From Thermohalobaculum sp963700775 (GTDB lineage Bacteria > Pseudomonadota > Alphaproteobacteria > Rhodobacterales > Rhodobacteraceae): 64,000 nucleotides of DNA. Below are positions 37,705-57,421 of the stretch, piece after piece (position 1 is the stretch's first letter; each line of letters starts with the position of its first letter). The notes beneath the pieces are model-generated. The model was given only the letters and a program-made list of their open reading frames with translations. It made no database searches and had not been told where the DNA came from. Both the position numbers and the translations under genes were made by a program. Where the stretch lies: NCBI GenBank assembly GCA_963700775.1, contig CAVOYU010000001.1, positions 1 to 64,000 of the forward strand, written 5' to 3'.

Positions 37705-38084
37705 TAGGCCTGCTCCTCTACCTGGCGGACCTTGATCGTCAACTGGCTGAACGGCTTCTCGATCCGCCCGAAGCGCCCGCGGGCGCGCGGCCGGCCGCGC
37801 TTCAGCACCATGTTCTTGCCGACCGAAGCCTCGGCCACCACCAGGTCGTCGACGTCCAGACCGTGGTTGTTCTCCGCATTCGCCACCGCCGACTGCAGGG
37901 TCTTCTTGACGTCGGCGGCGATGCGCTTCTTCGAGAAGGTCAGCATCGTCAGCGCCTTGTCCACCGGCACGCCGCGGATCATCTGCGCCACCAGATTCAG
38001 CTTCTGCGGGCTGACCCGCAGCATCCGGTTCAGGGCCATTGCCTCGTTGTCGGCGCAGCGGCGGGGATTCTTTTCCTTGCTCAT
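37704..38084 (-). CDS. rplV: 50S ribosomal protein L22
   Basis: A 126-residue protein with the core MLRVSPQKLNLVAQMIRGVP, AENNHGLDVDDLVVAEASVG and the tunnel-lining hairpin KRGRPRARGRFGRIEKPFSQ, the site where macrolide resistance changes arise; no change is evident. The usual Rhodobacterales start MSKEKNPRRCADNEAMALNR is present. Confidence 0.96.
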   Translation of the reverse strand: MSKEKNPRRCADNEAMALNRMLRVSPQKLNLVAQMIRGVPVDKALTMLTFSKKRIAADVKKTLQSAVANAENNHGLDVDDLVVAEASVGKNMVLKRGRPRARGRFGRIEKPFSQLTIKVRQVEEQA

Positions 38085-38088
38085 CCGC

Positions 38089-38367
38089 TTATCTCCGCTT
38101 CGCTTTCCGGTCGGCCGCGTGGCCGTAATAGGTCCGGGTCGGCGAGAACTCGCCGAACTTCATGCCGATCATGTCCTCGGTCACGTTGACCGGAATGTGC
38201 TTCTGGCCGTTGTAGACCCCGAAGGTGAGGCCCACGAACTGCGGCAGAATGGTCGAGCGCCGAGACCAGATCTTGATGACCTCGTTGCGTCCTGACTCGC
38301 GCACCTTCGCGGCCTTCTTGAGCACGAAGGAGTCGACGAACGGGCCCTTCCAGACGGATCTTGCCAT
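38089..38367 (-). CDS. rpsS: 30S ribosomal protein S19
   Basis: A 92-residue protein starting MARSVWKGPFVDSFVLKKAA, with IWSRRSTILPQFVGLTFGVY and the end EFSPTRTYYGHAADRKAKRR. S19 binds S13 and the head of 16S rRNA. It lies four bases before rplV. Confidence 0.97.
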   Translation of the reverse strand: MARSVWKGPFVDSFVLKKAAKVRESGRNEVIKIWSRRSTILPQFVGLTFGVYNGQKHIPVNVTEDMIGMKFGEFSPTRTYYGHAADRKAKRR

Positions 38368-38379
38368 GTGCCGTCCTCC

Positions 38380-39216
38380 TTACTTGCCCTTGCGCACGTG
38401 GCGCGAGCGCAGGATGTACTTCTGGGTTGCCTTGTTGCGCCGCGTCTTGCGGCCCTTCGTCGGCTTGCCCCAGGGGGTCACGGGATGCCGGCCGCCCGAG
38501 GTGCGGCCCTCGCCGCCGCCATGCGGATGGTCGATCGGGTTCATCGCCACGCCGCGCACGCTCGGGCGCTTGCCCTGGTAGCGCGTCCGGCCGGCCTTGC
38601 CGAAGTTCTGGTTCGAGTTGTCCGGATTCGACACCGCGCCGACCGTCGCCATGCACTCCTGGCGCACGATCCGCATCTCGCCCGAATTCAGGCGCAGCTG
38701 CGCATAGCCGCCATCGCGGCCGACGAACTGGGCATAGGTTCCGGCGGCGCGGGCGATCTGGCCGCCCTTGCCCGGCTTCATCTCCACATTGTGGACGATG
38801 GTGCCGACCGGCATGCCGCTGAACGGCATCGCGTTGCCGGGCTTGATGTCGACCTTGGCGCCCGAGACGACCTTGTCGCCCACGGCCAGGCGCTGGGGCG
38901 CCAGGATGTAGGCCACCTCGCCGCCCTCGTAGCGCACCAGCGCGATGAAAGCGGTCCGGTTCGGGTCGTACTCGATTCGCTCGACCGTCGCGGGCACGTC
39001 GAACTTGCGCCGCTTGAAGTCGACGATCCGGTAGAGCTTCTTCGCCCCGCCGCCACGCCGGCGCGCGGTGATCCGTCCGGTGTTGTTGCGTCCGCCCTTG
39101 CGGGTCAGACCCTCGGTCAGGGTCTTCTCCGGGCGGCCCTTCCACAGGCCCGAACGGTCGATCAGAACCAGCCCGCGCTGGCCCGGCGTCGTCGGTTTAT
39201 AGGTTTTCAACGCCAT
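38380..39216 (-). CDS. rplB: 50S ribosomal protein L2
   Basis: A 278-residue protein starting MALKTYKPTTPGQRGLVLID, with the conserved GRITARRRGGGAKKLYRIVD and the C-terminal HPHGGGEGRTSGGRHPVTPW containing the invariant histidine near the peptidyl transferase centre. L2 is needed for subunit joining. A 24-base gap follows rplW. Confidence 0.97.
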   Translation of the reverse strand: MALKTYKPTTPGQRGLVLIDRSGLWKGRPEKTLTEGLTRKGGRNNTGRITARRRGGGAKKLYRIVDFKRRKFDVPATVERIEYDPNRTAFIALVRYEGGEVAYILAPQRLAVGDKVVSGAKVDIKPGNAMPFSGMPVGTIVHNVEMKPGKGGQIARAAGTYAQFVGRDGGYAQLRLNSGEMRIVRQECMATVGAVSNPDNSNQNFGKAGRTRYQGKRPSVRGVAMNPIDHPHGGGEGRTSGGRHPVTPWGKPTKGRKTRRNKATQKYILRSRHVRKGK

Positions 39217-39240
39217 CTTGCTGTCTTCCGTCTTTCTATC

Positions 39241-39537
39241 TCAGAGTCTTCCGGTCACGTCGATCGCGTGGCCCTCTTCGAGGGTCACATAGGCCTTCTT
39301 GGTGTGGTTGCGCCGGCCGAGCTGGCCGCGGAACCGCTTCACCTTGCCTTTGGTCAGGACCGTGTTGACCGCCTTGACCTTGACCCCGAAGACGGTCTCG
39401 ACCGCTTCCTTGATCAAGGGCTTCGTGGCGCTCTTCGCTACCTCGAAGACGACCGCGTTGGCCTCGGAGGCCAGCGTCGACTTCTCGGTCACGATCGGGC
39501 GCCGGATCACTTCGTAGAGTTCTGCCTTGGCGGTCAT
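39241..39537 (-). CDS. rplW: 50S ribosomal protein L23
   Basis: A 98-residue protein with YEVIRRPIVTEKSTLASEAN, KPLIKEAVETVFGVKVKAVN and GQLGRRNHTKKAYVTLEEGH. L23 docks trigger factor and SRP at the tunnel exit. It starts with an ATG overlapping the rplD stop by four bases. Confidence 0.97.
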   Translation of the reverse strand: MTAKAELYEVIRRPIVTEKSTLASEANAVVFEVAKSATKPLIKEAVETVFGVKVKAVNTVLTKGKVKRFRGQLGRRNHTKKAYVTLEEGHAIDVTGRL

Positions 39538-40154
39538 TTCAGTCGGGCCTCCAGCGCTTCGACCCCCGCCTTGGTCACGACCAGCAGGTCGCGCCGCAGG
39601 ATGTCGTAGACATTCGCTCCCTGGCTCGGCAGCACGTCTATGCCGGTCAGGTTGCGGGCGGCGCGGGCGAAGTTCTCGTCGACGCTCGCGCCGTCGATCA
39701 CCAGCGCCTTCGACCAGCCGAGCTTGCCGAGCTTCTCGGCCAGCATCTTGGTCTTGGGCTCGGCCAGCTTGGCCTCGTCCAGCACGATCAGCTCTCCGGC
39801 CTTGGCCTTCGCGCTCAGCGCCAGCTTCAGGCCCAGCTTGCGGATCGCCTTCGGCAGGTCATGGGCGTGGCTGCGCGGGGTCGGCCCCTTGGTGGTGCCG
39901 CCGTGCCGCATCAGGTTCACGCCGCGCGAGCCGTGCCGGGCGCCGCCGGTGCCCTTCTGGCGGTAGATCTTCTTGGTCGAGTAGCTGGTCTCGCCCCGGG
40001 TCAGCGTGCTGTGCGTGCCGGCCTGGCGCTTCGCCAGTTGCCAGCGCACCACCCGGTGCAGGATGTCGGCGCGCGGCTCGAGCCCGAAGATCTCGTCCGA
40101 CAGGTCGACCGACCCGGCGGCCTTGGCCTCGATGTTGATTGCCTTGATCTTCAT
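39534..40154 (-). CDS. rplD: 50S ribosomal protein L4
   Basis: A 206-residue protein with the start MKIKAINIEAKAAGSVDLSD and the tunnel loop around RQKGTGGARHGSRGVNLMRH, ending DILRRDLLVVTKAGVEALEA followed by RLK. L4 may repress its own S10 operon in some bacteria. It overlaps rplC and rplW by four bases each. Confidence 0.97.
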   Translation of the reverse strand: MKIKAINIEAKAAGSVDLSDEIFGLEPRADILHRVVRWQLAKRQAGTHSTLTRGETSYSTKKIYRQKGTGGARHGSRGVNLMRHGGTTKGPTPRSHAHDLPKAIRKLGLKLALSAKAKAGELIVLDEAKLAEPKTKMLAEKLGKLGWSKALVIDGASVDENFARAARNLTGIDVLPSQGANVYDILRRDLLVVTKAGVEALEARLK

Positions 40155-41035
40155 GACTCACCGCCCTTGTCGGACTTCTCGCCCGACCCGTCAGCACCAG
40201 ACTCGCCCGCGCCCTCTCCGGCGGCACCCGCCTCCGCCGCCTTCCGCTCGGCCGCGGCCTGGGCCGCTTCCTGCTCGGCGAGGCGGTTCGCCTCGGCCTC
40301 CGCCTCGGCGGCGGCGGCTTCCTGGGCCGCCTGCTCGGCCGCCGCAGCGGCCTCGCGCGCCTTCGAGCGGAGGGCCGCTGGAAGGACCACGTTGTCCGGC
40401 GCCGGCTTCTTGGCCGCATCCTTGATCGTGACCCAGCCGCCCTTCGAGCCCGGAACCGCGCCCTTGACCATGATCAGGCCGCGCTCGGCATCGGTCCGCA
40501 CCACCTGCAGGTTCTGCACGGTCACCCGCGCCGAGCCCATGTGGCCGGCCATCTTCTTGCCCTTGAACACCCTGCCCGGATCCTGCCGGCCGCCGGTCGA
40601 ACCGTGGCTGCGGTGGCTGACCGAGACGCCGTGCGAGGCGCGCAGGCCGCCAAAGTTATGCCGCTTCATCGAACCGGCGAAACCCTTGCCGATCGAGGTC
40701 CCGGCGATATCGACGAACTGACCGGCGAAATAGTGGTCGGCGGTGATCTCCTCGCCGACGCCGATCAGGTTCTCGGGCGACACCCGGAACTCGGCGATCT
40801 TCCGCTTCGGCGCCACCTCGGCCTTCGCGAAATGTCCGCGCATGGGCTGGGTGGTGTTCTTCGCCTTGGCCTCGCCGGCGCCGAGCTGGACGGCGCTGTA
40901 GCCGTCCCGGTCGGGCAGGCGCTGGGCGACGACCTGGACGTTCTCCATCTGGAGCACGGTGACAGGAACCTGCCGCCCGTCCTCCAGGAAGAGCCGGGTC
41001 ATGCCCAACTTCTTTGCAATGACTCCAGAGCGCAT
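40151..41035 (-). CDS. rplC: 50S ribosomal protein L3 with long Ala/Glu-rich tail
   Basis: A 294-residue L3. The first 210 residues are standard: MRSGVIAKKLGMTRLFLEDG, SMKRHNFGGLRASHGVSVSH and GSTGGRQDPGRVFKGKKMAG (the loop near the peptidyl transferase centre). From about residue 225 the protein continues in a charged Ala/Glu/Gln-rich helix (SKAREAAAAAEQAAQEAAAA and further) and ends in a Gly/Ser/Glu tail. Such tails are common in Rhodobacterales L3. The start is the ATG at 41033-41035, ten bases after rpsJ. Confidence 0.96.
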   Translation of the reverse strand: MRSGVIAKKLGMTRLFLEDGRQVPVTVLQMENVQVVAQRLPDRDGYSAVQLGAGEAKAKNTTQPMRGHFAKAEVAPKRKIAEFRVSPENLIGVGEEITADHYFAGQFVDIAGTSIGKGFAGSMKRHNFGGLRASHGVSVSHRSHGSTGGRQDPGRVFKGKKMAGHMGSARVTVQNLQVVRTDAERGLIMVKGAVPGSKGGWVTIKDAAKKPAPDNVVLPAALRSKAREAAAAAEQAAQEAAAAEAEAEANRLAEQEAAQAAAERKAAEAGAAGEGAGESGADGSGEKSDKGGES

Positions 41036-41045
41036 CACGCCCTCC

Positions 41046-41354
41046 TCAGAGCTTGATCTCGACATCGACACCGGCGGCGAGGTCGAGCTTCATCAGCGCG
41101 TCCACCGTCTGCGGCGTCGGATCGACGATGTCCAGGAGACGCTTGTGCGTCCTGATTTCGAACTGTTCACGGCTCTTCTTGTCGACATGCGGCCCGCGCA
41201 GCACCGTGAACTTCTCGATCTTGTTCGGCAGCGGGATCGGGCCGCGCACCTGCGCTCCGGTCCGCTTGGCCGTGTTCACGATCTCCGCGGTGCTGGCGTC
41301 CAGCACCCGGTGATCGAAGGCCTTAAGCCTGATTCTGATATTCTGACCTTGCAT
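41046..41354 (-). CDS. rpsJ: 30S ribosomal protein S10 (NusE)
   Basis: A 102-residue protein, MQGQNIRIRLKAFDHRVLDA then GAQVRGPIPLPNKIEKFTVL and RGPHVDKKSREQFEIRTHKR. Besides its ribosomal place it binds NusB and NusG in antitermination and coupling. It is the first gene of the S10 cluster, 77 bases after tuf. Confidence 0.97.
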   Translation of the reverse strand: MQGQNIRIRLKAFDHRVLDASTAEIVNTAKRTGAQVRGPIPLPNKIEKFTVLRGPHVDKKSREQFEIRTHKRLLDIVDPTPQTVDALMKLDLAAGVDVEIKL

Positions 41355-41390
41355 CTCTCGCCTCTCAGGCTCGCAGGTTCTGGAACGTCA

Positions 41391-41417
41391 CGCGGCCGGA
41401 GCCCCGCCCCGGCCGCG
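41391..41417 (-). other. GC hairpin between tuf and rpsJ
   Basis: A perfect 9-bp stem CGCGGCCGG/CCGGCCGCG around a 9-base loop lies 14 bases after the tuf stop. It has no T-tract, so it is more likely an attenuator or mRNA-stabilising end than a strong terminator. Confidence 0.4.
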
Positions 41418-41431
41418 AAATCGGTAGGCCT

Positions 41432-42607
<1,176 letters not shown>

Positions 42608-42678
42608 GGTGGCCTCCTTCTTGTTCCTTGTGCCCGGCGGTCTGGCCGCGGGCGGATCCCCTGATCAGGCGCGCGCCG

Positions 42679-44820
<2,142 letters not shown>

Positions 44821-44853
44821 CGTCGTATCCTCTGAATCTGTCCGCCGCCGGGG

Positions 44854-45324
44854 TTACCAGCGGTAATGGCTGAAGGCCTTGTTGGCCTCGGCCATCTTGT
44901 GGGTGTCCTCGCGCTTCTTCACGGCCGTGCCGCGGTTGTTCACCGCGTCCATCAGCTCGCCGGCGAGGCGCTCCTCCATGGTGCTCTCGTTGCGGTTCCG
45001 GGCGGCGATGATCAGCCAGCGGATCGCCAGCGCCTCGCGGCGCTCCGGGCGCACCTCCACGGGAACCTGGTAGGTGGCGCCGCCGACCCGGCGCGAACGC
45101 ACCTCGACCGAGGGCTTCACGTTGTCGAGGGCCTCGTGGAAAACCTCGACCGGCTCGCGCTTCAGCTTGCCCTCGACGCGGCCGAGCGCGCCGTAGACGA
45201 TGCTCTCGGCGGCCGACTTCTTGCCGTCATGCATCAGATTGTTCATGAACTTGGTGACCACGCGGTCGCCATACTTGGCGTCCGGCAGGATCTCGCGTCT
45301 CTCGGCGCTGTGACGTCGCGACAT
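44854..45324 (-). CDS. rpsG: 30S ribosomal protein S7
   Basis: A 156-residue protein, MSRRHSAERREILPDAKYGD then MNNLMHDGKKSAAESIVYGA and VRPERREALAIRWLIIAARN. S7 nucleates the 30S head and regulates the str operon in E. coli by binding upstream of itself. It starts 11 bases after rpsL. Confidence 0.97.
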   Translation of the reverse strand: MSRRHSAERREILPDAKYGDRVVTKFMNNLMHDGKKSAAESIVYGALGRVEGKLKREPVEVFHEALDNVKPSVEVRSRRVGGATYQVPVEVRPERREALAIRWLIIAARNRNESTMEERLAGELMDAVNNRGTAVKKREDTHKMAEANKAFSHYRW

Positions 45325-45335
45325 CGCCTGTCTCC

Positions 45336-45707
45336 TTACTTCGGCCGCTTGGCGCCGTATTTCGAACGGCGCTGCCGGCGGTCCTTGACGCCCTGGGTGT
45401 CGAGAACGCCGCGCAGGATGTGGTAGCGCACGCCAGGCAGGTCCTTGACGCGGCCGCCGCGGATCAGCACCACCGAGTGCTCCTGCAGGTTATGGCCCTC
45501 GCCGGGGATGTAGCTGATGACCTCGAAGCCGTTGGTGAGGCGCACCTTCGCAACCTTGCGCAGCGCCGAGTTCGGCTTCTTCGGGGTCGTCGTGTAGACG
45601 CGCGTGCAGACGCCACGCTTCTGGGGGCAGGCCTCCAGATGCACGGCCTTCCTTCTCTTCACTTTCGGCTGCCGGGGCTTCCGGATCAGCTGCTGGATTG
45701 TCGGCAT
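45336..45707 (-). CDS. rpsL: 30S ribosomal protein S12
   Basis: A 123-residue protein starting MPTIQQLIRKPRQPKVKRRK. The decoding loops are standard: TTTPKKPNSALRKVAKVRLT, with Lys43, and GGRVKDLPGVRYHILRG, with Lys88, so the streptomycin-sensitive residues are present. It is the first gene of the str run and has a promoter candidate about 215 bases upstream. Confidence 0.97.
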   Translation of the reverse strand: MPTIQQLIRKPRQPKVKRRKAVHLEACPQKRGVCTRVYTTTPKKPNSALRKVAKVRLTNGFEVISYIPGEGHNLQEHSVVLIRGGRVKDLPGVRYHILRGVLDTQGVKDRRQRRSKYGAKRPK

Positions 45708-46158
45708 CGGTGCCTATCCTTGTTTTCGTCTCGCCGTCGTCGTCCCCGTCTCCGACAACGGCCCGGGGCCGGTGTCCAGAAACGGAGAACGCCGCAAAAA
45801 GGCGCGGGCCGCGCCCCCTGCGGCAGGAACTCAGAGGACCGGGCCGGAGCCGGGTCGTGCATGCCACTTATCAGGCAATCCTGTCACTCGCAGCCGGTAT
45901 CCCGGCGCGAAGTGGGCGGAACATACTCACGCCCCCCCCGGCGGTCAAGGCGCAAAACGCGCATTTTTCAGGCGGAAGACAGGACGCCGCAGCGGCGGCC
46001 GTTACCCGCCCGGGATCCGGGCGCCCGTGCGGCGCCCGCAAGACCGGCGCACGCCGGGAAATTTCGATAAAGCCGCTGTTAAAACGCGAAAATCATCTGC
46101 GCAGGGCACTATGCGCCGGTGCGAGCCGCCAGCCGGACCGCAGCGTCTGGCAAACGAA
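45708..46158. other. Spacer between rpoC and rpsL
   Basis: About 450 bases hold no supported gene. They contain the candidate rpsL promoter, a leader of about 200 bases and, further up, an AT-rich patch (46075-46100, TTTTCGCGTTTTAA on the minus strand) that could be a second promoter. Long plus-strand frames across here have antisense composition and are not believed. Confidence 0.5.
45920..45948 (-). promoter_or_regulatory. Candidate sigma-70 promoter for rpsL (str operon)
   Basis: On the minus strand TTGACC (45943-45948) and TATGTT (45920-45925) are separated by exactly 17 bases, close to TTGACA/TATAAT. Transcription would start near 45913 and leave about 205 bases of leader before rpsL. 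It lies between the rpoC terminator and rpsL, where a promoter is needed. Confidence 0.6.
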
Positions 46159-46188
46159 CGGACCCCGGCGCGGCTGCGCCGGGGTCCG
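46159..46188 (-). terminator. Terminator after rpoC
   Basis: A perfect 13-bp inverted repeat CGGACCCCGGCGC/GCGCCGGGGTCCG with a 4-base loop sits 24 bases after the rpoC stop. The T-rich stretch after it (TTCGTTTG on the minus strand) is weak, but the stem is very stable. It would separate the rpoBC and str transcripts. Confidence 0.75.
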
Positions 46189-46212
46189 ATGTTTTGGCCG
46201 GGCCGGCGATTC

Positions 46213-50459
<4,247 letters not shown>

Positions 50460-50541
50460 GGAATCCTCTCCATCAACCCCCTGCTCGGGGACCGCCCCAG
50501 TAGCCGCGCGCGGGGGCGTGCGCGCAGCCCGGGGCGGGTGA

Positions 50542-54643
<4,102 letters not shown>

Positions 54644-54826
54644 CTGCTTCCTCGACTTGCCGTCTGCACGCCACGATCCGCCGGGGGCGGCGGCCCATGG
54701 GTTCATTGCGCCTTTCGCGGGTCCCATCCGTCCCGCCGGCGACCCCCGCCGACGTGTCCCGGACCCCAGAATTCCGCGTCCTCCGGGGCCCTGCACTGCG
54801 CATCAGGGCCCGAGACGACGCGGACC

Positions 54827-54850
54827 GGACCCGCCGCCACGGGCGGGTCC
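54827..54850 (-). other. Hairpin in the rplL-rpoB spacer
   Basis: A 9-bp stem GGACCCGCC/GGCGGGTCC lies in the 269-base gap between rplL and rpoB. In E. coli this gap holds an attenuator and an RNase III site, and this stem could be an equivalent. It lacks a T-tract. The rest of the gap shows nothing I can name. Confidence 0.35.
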
Positions 54851-54912
54851 AGCCAATCTTCACCGATCCGGCACCGGCGCTCGCCGCGCCCTGCCCGACC
54901 ACATCAGCCCAA

Positions 54913-55296
54913 CTACTTGAGCTCGACCTCGGCGCCGGCCTCTTCCAGCTTCTTCTTGATCGCCTCGGCCTCTTCCTTCGAGACGCCTTCCTTCACGGCC
55001 TTGCCGCCGGCCTCGACCAGATCCTTCGCCTCCTTCAGGCCGAGCGAGGTGATCGCGCGGACTTCCTTGATGACGTTGATCTTCTTGTCGCCGGCCGACT
55101 TCAGGATGACGTCGAACTCGGTCTTCTCCTCTTCGGCGGCGGCGGCGGCGCCACCGGCGCCCGGCATGGCCATCATGGCCATCGGAGCCGCGGCGGCGGA
55201 CACGCCCCACTTCTCCTCCAGCAGCTTCGACAGTTCGGCGGCCTCGAGAACGGTCAGGTTCGAGAGGTCGTCCACGATCTTGGAAAGATCAGCCAT
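54913..55296 (-). CDS. rplL: 50S ribosomal protein L7/L12
   Basis: A 127-residue protein with the dimerising N-terminus (MADLSKIVDDLSNLTVLEAA), an Ala-rich hinge (GAGGAAAAAEEEK) and the factor-binding C-terminal domain (KSAGDKKINVIKEVRAITSL, GLKEAKDLVEAGGKAVKEGV). It forms the stalk that recruits EF-Tu and EF-G. It starts 93 bases after rplJ. Confidence 0.97.
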   Translation of the reverse strand: MADLSKIVDDLSNLTVLEAAELSKLLEEKWGVSAAAAPMAMMAMPGAGGAAAAAEEEKTEFDVILKSAGDKKINVIKEVRAITSLGLKEAKDLVEAGGKAVKEGVSKEEAEAIKKKLEEAGAEVELK

Positions 55297-55389
55297 TTCT
55301 TCACTTCCTCATGTTTCAGTCGCGACAGATGCCGGTGCGTCCTTAGGTCCGCATACCCGGTCCTGCCCGGTTGCCCTTGTGTGGCGGCC

Positions 55390-55911
55390 TCAGGCCGCCT
55401 CGCCTTCCTTCTCGGCCCGTGCGGCCAGAACCCGTGCCACCTGCGTTCCCGGTGCGGCAAGCACGCGGGCGATCTTGGTGGCCGGGGCCTGGAGCAGGCC
55501 GACCAGCTTGCCGCGCAGCTCGTCCAGCGAGGGCAGCGTTGCCAGCGCCTTCACCCCATCCGCATCGAGGATGGTCGACCCCATGGCGCCGCCGAGCAGA
55601 ACGAGCTTCTCGTTCTTCTTGGCGAACTCCGACGCGACCTTGGGAGCCGCGACGGGGTCGTCGGAATAGGCGATGGCAGTCTGGCCGCGGAGGAGTTTCG
55701 ACATCCCCTCCGCCGCCTTGCCTTCGAGGGCGATCTTGGCGAGCCGGTTCTTGGCGACACGGACCTGGCCACCAGCTGCACGCATCTGGTTGCGAAGGTC
55801 CGTCATCTGGGCAACCGTCAGGCCCTGGTAGTGCATCGCAACGATGACACCAGCGTCGGAAAAGACCTGGCCGAGATCCTCGACCACCTTTTCTTTCTGG
55901 GCTCTATCCAC
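55390..55911 (-). CDS. rplJ: 50S ribosomal protein L10
   Basis: A 173-residue protein starting, by homology, at a GTG (55909-55911) with DRAQKEKVVEDLGQVFSDAG, then VAMHYQGLTVAQMTDLRNQM and AKNRLAKIALEGKAAEGM. The C-terminal helix (LAAPGTQVARVLAARAEKEG) binds the L12 dimers. It is the first gene of a pair with rplL, behind a 275-base leader. Confidence 0.93.
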   Translation of the reverse strand: MDRAQKEKVVEDLGQVFSDAGVIVAMHYQGLTVAQMTDLRNQMRAAGGQVRVAKNRLAKIALEGKAAEGMSKLLRGQTAIAYSDDPVAAPKVASEFAKKNEKLVLLGGAMGSTILDADGVKALATLPSLDELRGKLVGLLQAPATKIARVLAAPGTQVARVLAARAEKEGEAA

Positions 55912-56186
55912 GGTTTCACTCCAAGTTGTTGGCGGTGCCCGGACATCCCGGGGCAGCCGCCGGCTCAGTCTTGGCCCCGGCCGCAACTGCGCCCGGCACC
56001 CTGGTCCCCATCCGGGGACCGGCCAAGATCGCGCGTGCCCCGAAGGGCCGATCCCGTGCCTAATCCCCGTCTATGGCGGGATTTCCGCCCTTCGGCTCGC
56101 GCCTCCGGGCCACCCGCCGTCTCGGACAGGACGGAGGGGCGAGCCCCTCCGCTAGCACCCCGGCCGCGCGGCCGGGGATCTCGTCG
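55912..56186 (-). promoter_or_regulatory. rplJL leader region, likely L10 autoregulation site
   Basis: The 275 bases between rplA and rplJ carry no gene. In bacteria this leader usually binds L10(L12)4 to repress rplJL translation. It contains two strong stems: CCCCGGCCGC/GCGGCCGGGG, a perfect palindrome at 56158-56177, and GGAGGGGC/GCCCCTCC at 56133-56150, both close after rplA. I did not derive a kink-turn, so the regulatory role rests on gene position. Confidence 0.45.
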
Positions 56187-56882
56187 TCAGCCCGCCAGGC
56201 TGTCCAGCGCCACGCTGACGCCGGGGCCCATGGTCGAGCTGAGCGAAACCTTCTTCAGGTAGGTGCCCTTGGCACCCGTCGGCTTCGAGCGATTGACCGC
56301 ATCGACCATCGCCCGGATGTTCTCCACCAGCTTGGCGGCGTCGAAGCTCGCCTTGCCGACGCCCGCATGCACGATCCCGGCCTTCTCGACCCGGAACTGC
56401 ACCTGGCCGCCCTTGGCGTCCTGCACCGCCTGCGCCACGTCCATGGTCACCGTGCCGACCTTCGGGTTCGGCATCAGGCCACGAGGGCCCAGAACCTTCC
56501 CCAGCCGGCCGACGATCGGCATCATGTCCGGGGTCGCGATGCAGCGGTCGAAGTCGATCTTGCCGCCCTGCACCTGCTCCATCAGGTCCTCGGCGCCGAC
56601 GATGTCGGCACCGGCCTTCTTCGCCTCGTCGGCCTTAGGCCCCTTCGCGAACACCGCGACGCGCATCGACTTGCCGGTGCCGTTCGGCAGGTTGACCGAG
56701 CCGCGGACCAGCTGGTCCGCATGGCGCGGATCGACGCCCAGGTTCATGGCGATCTCGACGGTCTCGTCGAACTTGGCGCTGGCATTGGCCTTGATCAGCT
56801 CGACCGCCTCGTTCAGCGGCAGCATCGACTTGCCCTTGACGGCCTCGCGAATTGCCGCGACGCGTTTTCCGTGCTTGGCCAT
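56187..56882 (-). CDS. rplA: 50S ribosomal protein L1
   Basis: A 231-residue protein, MAKHGKRVAAIREAVKGKSM, with LGVDPRHADQLVRGSVNLPN and MMPIVGRLGKVLGPRGLMPN that bind 23S helix 76 and, in many bacteria, the rplKA mRNA. It begins three bases after the rplK stop. Confidence 0.97.
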   Translation of the reverse strand: MAKHGKRVAAIREAVKGKSMLPLNEAVELIKANASAKFDETVEIAMNLGVDPRHADQLVRGSVNLPNGTGKSMRVAVFAKGPKADEAKKAGADIVGAEDLMEQVQGGKIDFDRCIATPDMMPIVGRLGKVLGPRGLMPNPKVGTVTMDVAQAVQDAKGGQVQFRVEKAGIVHAGVGKASFDAAKLVENIRAMVDAVNRSKPTGAKGTYLKKVSLSSTMGPGVSVALDSLAG

Positions 56883-56885
56883 GGC

Positions 56886-57314
56886 TTACCCCTTGACCTC
56901 GATGCCCATCGAACGAGCCGAGCCGGCGATGATCTGCATCGCAGCCTCGACCGAGTTCGCGTTCAGGTCCTTCATCTTCGCCTCGGCAATCTCGCGCACC
57001 TGCTTGGTGGTCACCGAGCCGGCCACGTCGCGACCGGGCGCCTTGGAGCCCGAGTTCACCTTGGCCGCCTTCTTGATCAGGTAGGACGCCGGCGGCGTCT
57101 TGATCTCGAAGGTGAAGGACTTGTCCTGGTAGTAGGTGATGATCGTCGGGCATGGAGCGCCCGGCTCGATCTCCTGGCTCTTGGCGTTGAACGCCTTGCA
57201 GAACTCCATGATGTTGATGCCACGCTGGCCGAGCGCGGGGCCGATCGGCGGCGATGGATTCGCCTTGCCGGCCGGCACCTGCAGCTTCAACGTGCCAATG
57301 ACTTTCTTGGCCAT
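56886..57314 (-). CDS. rplK: 50S ribosomal protein L11
   Basis: A 142-residue protein with MAKKVIGTLKLQVPAGKANP, SPPIGPALGQRGINIMEFCK and the rRNA-binding C-terminus QVREIAEAKMKDLNANSVEA then GSARSMGIEVKG. It forms the GTPase-associated centre with 23S helices 43 and 44 and is needed for RelA activation. Confidence 0.97.
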   Translation of the reverse strand: MAKKVIGTLKLQVPAGKANPSPPIGPALGQRGINIMEFCKAFNAKSQEIEPGAPCPTIITYYQDKSFTFEIKTPPASYLIKKAAKVNSGSKAPGRDVAGSVTTKQVREIAEAKMKDLNANSVEAAMQIIAGSARSMGIEVKG

Positions 57315-57421
57315 CTGAAAGCCTTTCCTCTTTCCGCTGCCCGCCGGCGCGCCGGAGGGCGTTCATGGGACGTGGTCCGGTCCGGACGGCGCGCCGCCCT
57401 CGCCTCCCACGCGGTCGACTC

